A stretch of DNA of 64,000 nt from Castanea sativa (lineage: Eukaryota > Streptophyta > Magnoliopsida > Fagales > Fagaceae), in NCBI RefSeq assembly GCF_040712315.1, contig NC_134013.1, forward strand, positions 2,081,001 to 2,145,000. The letters are read 5' to 3'. The position numbers and the translations under genes are program-made. Shown one piece after another: positions 35,160 through 46,277 of the stretch (its first letter is position 1; each line of letters starts with the position of its first letter). Under the pieces are notes generated by a model that did no database searches, was not told the DNA's origin, and was given only the letters and a program-made list of their open reading frames with translations.

Positions 35160-35987
35160 ATGATTATTTTATTATTTAAATGAGTATGAAATACTTTTTA
35201 AAAACATATATGTGCATGCACTGATGCACAATTGCTTGCATATGTTTTCATACATGTGCGTGCATGCCTCTAAGAGTCTCAATTATAAAATATACATCTT
35301 GAACTTTGTTGCGGATGATTTTGAGCGTAGCCGCGACGTGTTTTTCGCTAAAGGGGTGACTTTGCTAGATCCATATTCGTTTCGGGGAGTTCAATTTGGA
35401 ACTCGACATTGGGCCGCATAGAGCAATGGCTTCCGGTGCATTTTTAAGCCTACAAAATAGAAGAAACTCAAAGTCTAAGAATCGTGATAATAGTTGAAAT
35501 AAATAAATAAATAAACATGTTTAGCATGATAGCTTTGATTAAATGACAAGTTGAATATCACAATTATGTATATTAAGTGATTTCCAATATTAGAGGTTAA
35601 TTAATTAAGTGTCACATGTCCAATAATGGGATAAGTTCGATAGTCCACATTCAACTATGGTACAGTTTAGGTTCAATATAATAAGGTATGTCCAATAATG
35701 GTCTATGTCCAAATAATATATGTCCATTAATAGTTTATATCCAAATAATACATATCCAATTGTGGTGAGATGGATTCAATTTATTAATATATATGTTCGT
35801 TATTGAAGAATCGGTAAATCTATGTTTATTAAATAGTGGGATAATATTAAAGTAGTTTGCATCCAGGGGTATGGTAATAATGAGTTAACATATACTTAAT
35901 AATGTAATTTCAAAGATGGAGAAAACATTGACTTATCTTTTATTTTTTTTACTCCAGCTGTATAGCATCACTTTATTCTTTATATGA

Positions 35988-36205
35988 TTTGTGGCTCCAA
36001 TTGTATAACATTAGTGAGCTAATAACATTTCAGCGGCATACTAATATGAGTCTAACGGTACAATGATAATGAATTAAAATATACTCAATAATATAATTTT
36101 GGAGTTAAAAATATAATGACTTATTTTCATAGTTTGTGGCTCCAGCTGTATAACATTAGTGGACTAATAACATTTCAGCAGTATGATAATGTAAGTCCAG
36201 CGCTG
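35988..36205. repeat. 143-bp tandem repeat in the solo LTR
   Basis: TTTGTGGCTCCA..TGTATAACATTAGTG..CTAATAACATTTCAGC occurs at about 35988 and 36131, with a weaker partial unit upstream (CTCCAGCTGTATAGCATCA). Confidence 0.75.
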
Positions 36206-36547
36206 CAGTATGATATGCTTAGTCCTGTTATAGTGACTTCATGATTGAAGGGGAAGAATAGGTGCAACTAGAAGGAGAGAGAATATGTCCAGCTGTGTGC
36301 ATAGGTTAGTTAAGTTTATCCCCTTTATCATGCACTTAAATGATTTTTCCCATATAATGCTCTTTTAGTTTTTAGTCAAATATGAGTGATATTGCCTTCC
36401 ATAAGAAGGGTTTTTAGTATTATAAGTTTTTGTCTTTCATAATAAGGGCTTTTAGCATTATAATTATATTCCTTCCATAAGAAGGGCTTTTGTAATGTGT
36501 TTTTGGAAGAGTGTTTGATATCTTTTAAAAAATATGGAGATGATAAG

Positions 36548-36549
<2 letters not shown>

Positions 36550-36605
<56 letters not shown>
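36550..36605. repeat. (AT)n microsatellite
   Basis: About 28 AT units within the solo LTR. Confidence 0.95.
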
Positions 36606-36608
<3 letters not shown>

Positions 36609-36786
36609 GAGATATGATGTTTGTAAGATATATTAGAAATTTATGTGAGAAGTGTGTATGGATAGTTTGTGAGGAATGTGTTTGTAAAATGTATGGAAGT
36701 ACGAGAGATATTGAGGTTAAATATAGTAAATACATGGGATTATAGTTGCTGGACATGTTTTGTGTTATGATAATGGAATATGTTTC

Positions 36787-37310
36787 TTTCTAAGAGAAGA
36801 GATTTTGTAAGAGAAATGGAGAAAGATATGGAGATATATTTATGGATAGCAAAATGATGAAGTTTCGGAATGTAGAGAATGAGCATAAGATGGGGTAGTA
36901 GTGGTGTGGTAGTTTACTAAGAGATTCTTGTAAGAAAATGAGGAGTATGAAGATGTATTTATGGGCAAAAAGATATAGGCATTTTTTAAATATGGAGGGA
37001 GAGGAAATAAGTATAAGATGGTAGGGGTGGTGTGTTGTGTTGTGTGGTTTTTTACTAAGAGATTCTTGTAAGAAAATGAGAAGTATGAAGATGTGTTTAT
37101 GGGTAACAAAATGATGAAGTTTCAGAATATTGAGGATGAGAGAGTAAGTATATGATAAGGTAATGGTGTGGTGCTTTCTAAGAAGAGAGATTCTGTGAGA
37201 GAAATGGAGAAGGAGATGGAAATGTGTTTATGAACAACAAAATGATGAAGTTTCAGAATACTAGAATGTGGGAGAGATGGGTAATAGTGTGTTATAAGTG
37301 CGTTCTGTTG
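36787..37310. repeat. Minisatellite, four units of 120-140 bp
   Basis: AAGAGATTCTTGTAAGAAAATGAG (36918, 37058) and looser copies near 36797 and 37186 each precede ATGTGTTTATGG or a variant. They are followed in most units by CAAAATGATGAAGTTTC and a GTAAGTATAAGATGG-like block. On the minus strand the array lies directly downstream of the TATA box of the solo LTR, in its transcribed part. Confidence 0.8.
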
Positions 37311-37324
37311 TGTGGCCTGGTCCT

Positions 37325-37334
37325 CTTTATATAG
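37325..37334 (-). promoter_or_regulatory. TATA box of the solo LTR
   Basis: On the minus strand the sequence reads GGCTCTATATAAAGAGGACC, a strong plant TATA element. It would start transcription toward lower coordinates, through the minisatellite. Confidence 0.55.
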
Positions 37335-37676
37335 AGCCAAGTATGTAACTAAGTTTAAACTTTGAGCAAAATGAGTAATTTTCTTAGTTGGTTTTTTGGT
37401 TTTTAGCTAAAAGAGGAAATCTGAAACTTTAAGGTTGCTGCTACAGCTGTACAGCAGCTAACACATTAGTATAGTAGTAGTTGCTGCAGTTGACAGCTGC
37501 ATAACAGTAGCTGTCCTGACACAACTAGATGATGTCAGTTGTATGATGTCATCTGCTAGAGGAAGTATTCAACATTAAATTTATGGTTTGGCTAAAAATG
37601 GTATGACACCTTTTATGTGATCTTTCTAATTCTGGTGTTGTAGCTGAAGGCTAAGGATCTTAGCTTAAAATGGTAA

Positions 37677-38154
37677 TGATGAAGTCTAGTCATCAGTCGA
37701 GTATATTCATCCAGTTGATGCCGAGACCTCGTCACTGCCCTTGCAAAATAGACTAAAGCTTTCTTGAGATGGACACCGGTGTGGCACTTGTCACAACGTC
37801 TCCGATGCCTAAGTTAGTATTTGGCAATCTTTTGAGAGTAAATAAGAAGTGTAAGAATATTTCTTCTGGTTGGAGTTATGTACCTTCTGTATTCCTAATG
37901 AGTGTGTATATATAGCTTTTTAGTCTCTAGTCGTTGGAGCCTTGATTGGGGTTTTAATGCTCTTTCCTGTAACGCCTCGGGGCTTATTAGAGTGCATATT
38001 AATAAGGCTTCAACGGTCTGACAGTTGGCTTGTAAATGTTCGAGGTATTGAATCCTCTTATTAATGACTTACCTGCCCTCGTCTATGCTTAGGATGGATG
38101 GACAAAGGTATTCTCTAGAGTCGTCCAAGACAAGATATCTCGTCAATCCCATCA
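37677..38154 (-). repeat. 3' LTR of the gypsy element (left in the window)
   Basis: 478 bp, TGATGAAGTC..ATCCCATCA on the plus strand. It matches the other LTR through CTTGAGATGGACACCGGTGT, CACAACGTCTCCGATGCC, ATTTCTTCTGGTTGGAG and GCTTAGGATGG. It has a stretch near 37717-37740 missing from the other LTR, which accounts for most of the length difference. Confidence 0.93.
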
Positions 38155-38170
38155 GCTACCCCCCAAGTTT
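38155..38170 (-). other. Polypurine tract
   Basis: On the minus strand AACTTGGGGGGTAG lies directly before the 3' LTR, the expected place and purine-rich composition for plus-strand DNA priming. Confidence 0.7.
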
Positions 38171-38863
38171 TGTGGCCGTCGTGGTGTGTTAGGACGACCA
38201 TCGGAACATGAAAGGTCTTTTGACTAGGCGTGGCTCTTGGGGTTTTGTTTTGCTTTTAATACGTAATGGCGGCACTTCGTACATCGTGGCCTCGTGGCGC
38301 GTTTTGGCTAGTGCAGTTAATGTGCCAATTGTGTGACTCTTGGTTTTCCCGCTGGATTTTCGTTTTTTGTGTTTTGGTTTTTAAACTTCTCTTCTTTTCA
38401 CTTTTCCAATCATTGCTCTGAACTTCTTCTTCTCTAACTTCCCTCTATGATTTTCTCCGAGTCGGTGCATTCTGTGGCTGAGTTTTCTGCGCTTTCCTTT
38501 TGAGGTAAGTCTTTCTTCCCTTCCCTCTTTTATGGTATAGCTTATGAAAAATTTTTGATTTATCCTTTTTCTCTCTTTTTTGCACATTTGTTTTTGGTGT
38601 TTTGGGGTTTTTAGGATTCCTTTCTTTACTTTTATTTTCTATTTTTCATGTTCAATAGTGCTGAGGTTAAGGTAGCTTGCCCCTCGGTTTCCTTCTTTTT
38701 TGCACTTTTGGGGGCCTCTTTAGATACTTCTCATGCTTCTCTTCCTTCAATTGGAAATTTTATCTTTGAGGGTAGTGGTTTAGGTGTTGCATTGGGTGAG
38801 TTGCTTCCTGTGCTTTGTTAATCGATTAGTTGGTTTGAGAGTTTGGTGAGTGAGAGAAGGGCA

Positions 38864-40400
38864 ATGCCTGAGGTGAGATCGAGCGAACTTGAGACTGGGT
38901 TGTTATCTAGTGACGACCCCGCAGAGGGGAACACCGCTGTCTCCGTTCCTCAAGTGGTTATGGCTTTTCACGCCCTTGAGGAGGTGTGTGGTTTGGACGG
39001 GGAGACACTCTCTAGGTTTAAGGATAGATTTCAATTTCCAGATGGGGTTAGGGTTCGTCTTCCTCATGAGGAGGAATGAGCTTGCCACTTCTCGCCTAGG
39101 GAGGTGTGCTTCTACAAAGCCGCCTTCCTAAGTGGACTTAGATTACTCGTCCACCTATTTATTATGGAGCTTTTAGGATATTTTGGTATTGCTCCTGGGC
39201 AACTTATGCCCAATTCGTGGAGAATAGTGGTCAGTTGTATGGAGATAAGGTATAAAGAGCAGGTTGAGAAGGCCATCGAGTATGCGAGGATGATCGAAGA
39301 TTTTAATGATCTGGTAGATCCGCGAACTCTAGCTTTTTATTGCCTTAGCCCAGAACTGTCTGCCTTTGTCCTGCGAAACATAGACATCGAGCAAAAAAAG
39401 AGTAAATGTTTGTTTGAGCTTGTCCATGTTGTCTTTTTTTCCTCTTTCTTCTTCTGTTTTTTTTAAGTTTTTTCCTTTTGCAGGAATGACGACAAAATTT
39501 AACCAAGTGATGTATGCACGGATGAGGGCTAAGAAGTATGAGCCCCTTTTTAATATTGGAACCAAGGGTGTTCGTGTGACAAATAAAAGGGCCTCCGTCA
39601 ATCCAAGTACTCCGGTCACCCTTGGGATTGAGACGACGAAGAAAGCCTCCCCGACTACCTCTGTTAAAGAGATCATCCCCTAGAGGAAGAGGTCGCACAC
39701 CAGCAACAAAGGGAAGGATAAGGCTGATTCTCATTCGTTCAATGTCTAGGAAGATGCTGGGGTTGCATTGGCAAGGGCACAAGAGATCATCACTGCCGAG
39801 GACATGAAAGTGTCCTCAAACTCTTCTCCCAACAAGGTTGTAAGCCATCATCTTCACAAGCTTGTCCAGGTAGTGTACTTGTGTAAATTTGTATTTCCTT
39901 TTTTTTTTTTTTGAGATCTATATTTTCTTTTGTAGGTGCTGGGGGAGAGCCTTCACATTACCTCGGAGTTTCTTACCGAGGTGAAGGTGTCGTCAGCGGT
40001 GTCACGGGTAGAGGCCTTGGAGGCAGAAAATTCCAAACTAAAGAAGGATCTAATCACTGCTATGGGAGAGGCTAACACCGTCAAGGAGCAGTTTAAGGGT
40101 CTCTCCAACGAGCTGAGGGTGGAAAAGCAACTTGTCTCGAAGAAGGACGAGTAGCTCTTGTTTGCGAAGGAAAAGCTGAAAACGATTGCTATGAAGTCCG
40201 TGGAGGCCTTTCAGACGAAGGAGGAGTACAACACCGTCCTCTTCAGCTGATACTTTAAGGGCTTCGAGCTTTTGAGGCGATATCTCATCAAGCATCCAAC
40301 TGGAGTAGATTGGGAAATTTGGACCTCGAAGAAGTGGACAAGGAGATGACGGCTAACGAAGCTTCTCAGTCCACTGCTCCTAAGGGATCTTGTCATTCTT
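38864..40400 (+). pseudogene. Antisense additional ORF of the gypsy element (Transposase_28-like, PF04195 type)
   Basis: Reads on the strand opposite gag-pol, between integrase and the 3' LTR. It starts MPEVRSSELETGLLSSDD. The conserved block includes RVRLPHEEE, a stop in place of the usual Trp (TGA at 39077), then ACHFSPREVCFYKAAFLSGL, MELLGYFGIAPGQLMPNSWR and LAFYCLSPELSAF. This matches the plant 'putative gypsy type transposon' domain. Apparent introns are at 39402-39483 and 39870-39935, with GT..AG ends and T-rich acceptors. The third exon has a coiled-coil-like segment (RVEALEAENSKLKKDLITA) and ends with a YFKGFELLRRYLIKHP block. Several further stops (39681, 39747, 40152) show decay. 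Function of this protein family is unknown. Confidence 0.75.
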
Positions 40401-40633
40401 GACTTCATTAGTAACTTACATCCATCTATGCGAAATCTTGCTACTTAGCCATTTTCTTGTGACTTACACCCATTTAAGGGATCTTATCATTCTTGGCTTA
40501 GTTAGTAATTTACATCTGTCTATGCGAAATCTCGTTACTTAGCCATTCTTTGGGCTTTTAGGCTGCTAAATTTGCTCGCATTTGGCTGAATAATCGTATA
40601 TTACTTCTCAAAATTGAATACAATTTGTTACAT

Positions 40634-41713
40634 CTATTGATGGTACTTCTTCAAGTGCTTAGTGTTCCATGATCGTGGAAGTCTTTGTCCGTCTAAGGTC
40701 TCCAGGTTGTAACGGCCTTGTCTTGAGTAATGGACGACCCAGTAGGGTCCTTCCCAGGTTGGACCGAGTTTTCCTTGGGCTAGATCCTTGGTTGCCGAGG
40801 TGAGTTTGAGCAAAACAAGGTCCCCTATTTCAAGTCGTCTAAGCTTTACTCTTTTGTTGTAGTATTCGGCCATCTTCTGCTGATACTTCGTCAATCTGTT
40901 GAAGGCTTCATCTCTGATCTTGTCCAAGCAATCCAGGTTGATCTTTAATTGATCGTCGTTGCTTTCTTCATGGAATGTCTCTTGTCTGACGCTGCTTATT
41001 CCCATCTTGACCAGGATTACTGCTTCAGTGCTGTAAGTGAGTCTAAAGGGAGTCTCTCCTGCTGGGGTCCTTGTTGTAGTCCTGTAAGCCCACAATGCAT
41101 TGGGCAATTCTTCAGGCTAGACTCCCTTAGCGTCATCCAATTGAGTTTTGATGATCTTGAGTAGTGTTCATTTGGTCACCTCCATTTGTTTGTTCGCCTG
41201 TGGGTGTCCTAGGGATGAATGCTGGTTCTTGATCCCCAAACCTGAGCAAAAATCTTTGAAGCCTAAACTATCGAATGTCCGTGGAATCCCGAATCTGCAG
41301 ATAATGTTCTTTTATACGAAGTTCTGGATTTTTGCCTCGGTAATAGTTGACAATGTCTCTGCTTCAACCCACTTTGTAAAGTAATCAATAGCAACTAGTA
41401 GAAATTTTACCTGTCCCTTACCTCGTGGCAGTGGATAGACGATATCAATTCCCCATTGTGCAAATGGCCAAGGGGAGGCTATCGTTATTAGTGTCTCTGC
41501 TGGAAGTTGTTGGACATTCCCAAATCTCTGGCACCTGTCGCACTTCTTGACAAGCTCCCTTGCGTCTACCTGCATAATAGGCCAAAAGTAACCTGTTCGG
41601 ATAACTTTGCTTACCAAGGCTCTGAGGCCTGCGTGGTCTCCACAAACCCCTTGATAGATCTCTTCTAAGATGTACTTGGCTTCCTCTTTATTGACGCACT
41701 TCAAGTTGGGCAT
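40634..41713 (-). pseudogene. gypsy integrase (degraded)
   Basis: N-terminal zinc-binding region reads EEIYQGVCGDHAGLRAL then KKCDRCQRFG; the first His of the HHCC motif appears replaced by Tyr. The catalytic core retains WGIDIVYPLP with its first Asp. Around 41265-41300 the frame reads RFGIPRTFDSLGF, where the segment normally carrying the second catalytic Asp (SDNG-like) is missing. The C-terminal part includes LPNALWAYRTTTRTPAGETP, TYSTEAVI and a GPTWEGPYWV end. Stops interrupt the frame. A dead integrase, so any past movement predates these changes. Confidence 0.88.
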
Positions 41714-42665
41714 GGAAAGCCTCTCTTGTACAGGGTATCATTCCGAATCGTGAATCTGGCTGCTCTCTTCCTGATCTTCCTAGCTTCTTCGGCGTCCTGT
41801 GGGAGGTGTTCATCTTGGATGAAGGATATGATCATGGTTATCCAGCTATTTGTACTTTGGATTACAAACGTAGGGACTTCTTCAATACTAGGGTGCTTCG
41901 GGACTTCCACTTTCAAGTCTATGTAGCTCATTGATCCTTCTTTTGATGATGCTAGCTTTGCGATTTCATCTGCTAGCATGTTCTTGCTTCTTGGGATCTA
42001 CACGAATTCCAATTTGTCAAACTCTTGTGTTAAATGCTTCGTTAGCCTGAGGTATTTTCACATTCTCTCTTCCTTTGCCTCATATTTGTCCCTTATCTTC
42101 TCTATCACCAACTTAGAATCACTCTAGAGGAGCACCTTTTTTGCTTCTAATGCTTTCCCGACCCTTAACCCCGTCAATATTCCTTCATACTCAGCTTCAT
42201 TATTGGTGGCCGGGAATTTTAGCTGGACCCCATATTTAAGCATTTCTCCTTCTAGGGTGATAATGACGACCCTTGCTCCTCCCTTCTTTTGGGTGGACAA
42301 ATCGTCGGTCTGTATCGTCCAACGCTCTATCTTGTCAGAGTTGCTATCCTCTTCTGGGAAGGTGAACTCGGCAATGAAATCCGCCAAAGCCTGCGCCTTA
42401 ATTGCTGTCTTGGGGTGGTATTCAATGTCAAATTGGCTAAGCTCAATCGCCCACTAGAGAATTCTCCCAGCAGCCTCAGCCTTGTTCATGGACTTTTTAA
42501 TGGGTTGGTCCATAATTACCAAAATGGGGTTCGCCTGAAAGTACAGTCTCAGCTTGTGCGAAGCTACTACTAATGCAAATGCAATCTTCTCGTTTCTTGG
42601 GTACTTGGCTTCTGCCCTCTGGAAAGCATGGCTGACGTAGTAAACTGGGAGTTGTTTCTTGTCCT
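41701..42665 (-). pseudogene. gypsy RNase H region (degraded)
   Basis: Fragments VYYVSHAFQRAEAKYP, IELSQFDIEYHPKTAIKAQA, LADFIAEFTFPEEDS, FPATNNEAEYEGILTGL, SDSKLVIEKI and LADEIAKLASSKEGS run in order on the minus strand. They correspond to the native RNase H end, connector and a second RNase H-like domain (archaeal-type, as known from Tat elements). Four or more in-frame stops separate the pieces. Confidence 0.75.
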
Positions 42666-42669
42666 CTTC

Positions 42670-43551
42670 TCAAATCAAGGCTGCACTTACGACTGTAGCT
42701 GATACTGCCAGATACAAATACATATTTTCCCCTTCCTTAGACGGACTTAGGAGGGGTGGATGACTCAGATAACGCTTGAGTTCTTGGAATGCCACTTCAC
42801 ATTCGTTGGTCCAGACAAAGGTTTTCTTCAGTGTCTTGAAGAAGGGTAGGCATTTGTCCGTCACTTTAGAGACGAACCTATTAAGTGCCACTATCCTACC
42901 TGTGTGCTTCTGGACTTCTTTGACGGTCTTTAGCAATGTCATGTCGAGTATAGCTCATACCTTCTCTGGGTTTGCTTCTATCCTCCTTTGGGACACCATG
43001 AATCCCAAGAACTTCCCTGAGGCTACTCCAAAAGCACACTTATAGGGGGTTAACTTCATCTGGTATTGCCTAAGTGTGGTGAATGTTTCATTAAGGTCGT
43101 CAAGGTGAGCAAGCTCTACTTTGCTCTTGATGAGTGTATCATCTACATATACCTCCATATTTCTCTCGATCTATTTGCTGAACATTCTATTTACTAACCT
43201 TTGGTCAGTTGCCTCTGCATTCTTCAGACTGAAGGGCATTACCTTATAGCAATAGAGCCCTTGACTCGTGATAAAAGCAATTTTCTCTTGGTCTTCTTCA
43301 GCCATCTTTATTTGATTGTATCCCGAGAATGCATCCATGAACGTCAATAGTTTATGCCTTACTGTAGAATCCACGAGCTGGTCTATCTTGGGTAGAGGAA
43401 AGCTGTCTTTTGGGCAAGTTTTGTTTAGGTTCGTGTCCACACACATTCTCCATTTCCTGTTTGCTTTCTTCACTAAAATGACATTGGCGAGCCAATCTGG
43501 GTAGTAGACTTCTCGAATAAAGCTTGACAACAGCTTGTTAACCTCGTCCAT
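42670..43551 (-). pseudogene. gypsy reverse transcriptase (degraded)
   Basis: Minus-strand reading: MDEVNKLLSSFIREVYYPDW, ANVILVKKANRKWRMCVD, TCPKDSFPLPKIDQLVDST, FMDAFSGYNQIKM, then after a stop MEVYVDDTLIKSK with the intact YVDD catalytic box. It continues through FLGFMVSQRRIEANPEKV. A stop sits between the two halves and another after PEKV. Catalyses cDNA synthesis in active relatives; here it could not be made whole without readthrough. Confidence 0.92.
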
Positions 43552-43816
43552 AATTGCTTGATTCCATTCTGGAGCGAAGACCTGGCGTCTTTACTGGACG
43601 GGCCTTCTCGGGATCCACATTCAGTCTTTGTTGGATGACTTTTGGGGATATACTCGACATGTCCTCGTGACTCTATGCGAAGATATCCAGGTTCTCTCTA
43701 AGGAGCTGGAGGAGCCGCGTCCTTATCTTAGGGCTCAATGCCGTCCCTATTCTGGTTGTCTTGGCTGCATCTCCTTCAACCAGCTCCACTGTCTCCAGGG
43801 ATTCCACTTTATCTTC

Positions 43817-44329
43817 TTACTTCTCCTCAATCATCCATGTATGGTTTTCTTTTGCAGCTAGCACGGCTTGGTAGCATTCTCTGACTAGTACTTGATCCCC
43901 TTTCACCTTTTCGACACCATTTTCTGTTGGGAACTTTACCTTCAAGCAATAGGTGGACGTGGCCGCTCTCCAACGGTTGAATGTGGGCTTTCCTATAATC
44001 ACATTGTAAGACAAAGGGCAGTTAACCACCAAAAAGTCCAATTGGAGAGTCAGTTGCCTCGGGTGAGTCCCCACAGTGACCGTCAGTGTCACTATGCCTT
44101 TAGGATATACCCTGTGTCCATTGAAGCTAACGAAGGGGGAGTTAAATGGGCGCAACCTTTCTGGATTTAGCTTCAGCTGTTGAAAAGCAGAAAGGTAGAT
44201 GATATTTGCAGAGCTATCATTGTTTATGAGGATTCTCCTGGTGTTGAATCCTTCTATTGTGAGCATTATGACCAAGGGATCGTCATGAGGCTGCTTCACT
44301 CTTCTAGCATCTTCTTCCAAGAAAAACAT
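43817..44329 (-). pseudogene. gypsy aspartic protease region (active site altered)
   Basis: A 170-codon frame with [58 protein letters not shown] and [11 protein letters not shown]. The family's active-site loop is normally DNGSSAD; here it reads NNDSSAN, so the catalytic Asp and a conserved Asp are Asn. Sequence around it is well kept. Relatives use this enzyme to cut the Gag-Pol polyprotein. Confidence 0.85.
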
Positions 44330-44845
44330 GTCTCGGTCCGTTCGTCTCTGCTTAAACGGGGGTATTCGGTGGACGCTGTTCAGCTGCTTCTAACAAACTT
44401 TCTTGAGAGATCTGAATGAACCGCCTGTGGACGGCCCTCTTGTGATAGTCTTTATCTCCCCTATCACATTTAGCGAACGTTGGGACGTGTGACCCTCATC
44501 CTTGGGCGTGGATTCGCGCTAGTTTTTACTATCATCCCTGAATCTACTAGATTCCCTATTTTTCACAAACTTCTGCAGTTTCCCTTTTCGTATGAGTTCC
44601 TCTATCTGCTCTTTTAGGTCTTTGCAATCCTCGGTGTAGTGGCTATGATCCTTGTGGAAATGGCACTACTTCTTTTTGTTGCGCATGTGGGGTGACGAAT
44701 GTAGTGGCCTTGGCCATTTGAGGTAGTGCTCATCCTTAATCTGCACCAAAATTTTATCAACAAGCACAACTAAAGGAGTGAATTTTACCGTTTGAGGAGT
44801 TTTTTCATCCTTCCTTTTACTCCCGTCTCTGGACTGACGATCTAG

Positions 44846-45869
44846 TCACTCCCTTTTTCGTCCTCTGCGATCGTCTTCCTTTGCTCCCTTGTCACCGGTT
44901 TTCTCCACGTCCTTTATTGCGGCTAGAGCATCTTCAGCGTTCATGTACTTTTGTGCCTTCAGGAGCATTTCTGCCATCTTCTTAGGGGGATTCTTCGTGA
45001 GTGAAATCACGAACTCTCTGGACTTCAATCCAGCTTTAAAGGTTGTCAATTGCACCTCGTCATCAACTTCGTCTACTTCCAAAGTCTCGCGGGTAAAGCG
45101 CTTCACGTATGACCTCAGGGTCTCTTTCTCTCCCTGCTTGATGGTGAGTAAATGGTCTGCTGGCCTCTTCGAGCATTGCCCTCCTACGAAGTGGCATAGG
45201 AAGGAACTACTTAGCTGTTCGAAGTTGTCAATGGATGAGGTAGGTAGCTTCGTGAACCATTCCCTCACAGTCCCTTTAAGAGTAGTAGGGAAAGAGCGGC
45301 ACATTATTTCGTTGGAGGGTTGTTGGAGACCTAGCGTTGTCTTGAAAGTGTTGAGATGGTCCAAAGGATCCTTTAGCCCATCAAATTGTTCGAGTTGAGG
45401 CAGACGAAACTTCGATGGTACCGGACACTTAAGAGCTGCTGCCGTGAAGGGGGAGTCTATGGTCCTGACTATCCTATCCACACTTCGATCTGTTTTTTCT
45501 TTGATAGCGTTCCTTAATTCATCCATTTCCTATCTCATTTCCCGAAGAAGTTTCGAGCTCAGTTCGTCAGGAATGGCGGGCCTTTGATAACTTATCCCCC
45601 TCGTCTTCTTGATTGTCTCTAGATCGGTTGGCTTCCTGCTGGAGTCGTTGCCTCATCTCCTAGTTTTGTCTGGTGAGTTCTTCCACGCTAGCTGTAAGTG
45701 CTTGGATTTGCGGGGCTAGTGTCACAAGGTCTTGCTTAGACTCCATCTGGATTGTAGAGAATGGTGGAACTGTATTCTCAAACCTTGGTACGAAAATGTC
45801 GTCCTCACAGACGGCGCCAAATTGATGAAGTATAGTTGTTAGTCGAGTATATCCATCCAAATGATGCAA
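44846..45869 (-). pseudogene. gypsy gag (degraded)
   Basis: The main frame 44846-45526 (226 aa) carries the Retrotrans_gag domain: FRLPQLEQFDGLKDPLDHLN, TLKGTVREWFTKLP, FEQLSSSFLCHFVGGQ, LLTIKQGEKETLRSYVKRF and a Lys/Glu/Arg-rich C-terminus. An N-terminal piece lies at 45660-45869 with ESKQDLVTLAPQIQALTASV, separated by stops. The downstream stretch 44330-44845 shows remnants only. Gag forms the capsid particle in active relatives. Confidence 0.88.
45810..45819 (-). other. Putative primer binding site
   Basis: Three bases inside the 5' LTR, the minus strand reads TGGCGCCGTC. It begins with TGG, as expected for pairing to a tRNA CCA end; TGGCGCCGT resembles the tRNA-Asp type used by other plant gypsy elements. 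Only the first nine or so bases fit. Confidence 0.6.
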
Positions 45870-46277
45870 AACGGACTAAAACTTTCCTGAGATGGACATC
45901 GGTGTAGCACCTGTCACAACGTCTCCGATGCCTAAGTTAGTATTCGACAATCTTTTGAGAGTAAATAAGAAGTGTAAGAATATTTCTTCTGGTTGGAGTT
46001 ATGTACCTTTTGTATTCCTAATGAGTGTGTATATATAGTTTTTTAGTCTCTAGCCATTAAGGCCTTGATTGGGGTTTTAATGCTCTTTCTTGTAATGCCT
46101 CGGGGCTTATTAGTGTGCATATTGATGAGGCTCCAATGGTCTGACAGCTGGCTTGTAACTGTTCGAGGTATTGAATTCTCTTATTAATGACTTGCTTGCC
46201 CTCGTCTATGCTTAGGATGGGTGGACGAAGGTATTCTCTAGAGCCGTCTAAGACGAGATATCTCGTCAGTCCAATCA
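45823..46277 (-). repeat. 5' LTR of the gypsy element (right in the window)
   Basis: 455 bp, TGATGAAGTA..CCAATCA on the plus strand, paired with 37677-38154. Differences include a deletion of about 22 bp and scattered substitutions, many of C/T and G/A type. Confidence 0.93.

Larger units (their letters stand above)
37677..46277 (-). mobile_element. Tat-like Ty3/gypsy LTR retrotransposon with additional antisense ORF
   Basis: Full-length element with LTRs at both ends and a perfect 5-bp target duplication GGTAA (37672-37676 and 46278-46282). Minus-strand order is LTR, primer site, gag, protease, RT, RNase H, integrase, extra ORF on the opposite strand, polypurine tract, LTR. The pol order places it in Ty3/gypsy; the extra ORF between pol and 3' LTR and the domain sequences point to the Tat lineage. 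Many stops, a mutated protease site and a gapped integrase make it inactive. It is inserted in the solo LTR 35307-47205. Confidence 0.92.

Noticed and set aside
36376..37340. Minus-strand ORFs rich in Ser/Tyr/His (126, 89 and 72 codons)
   Set aside because: They are translations of an (AT)n run and a minisatellite; similar peptide repeats simply follow the DNA repeat.
44889..45398. 169-codon plus-strand ORF over gag
   Set aside because: Antisense shadow of the gag frame, unlike 38864-40400, which has a known domain on the plus strand.
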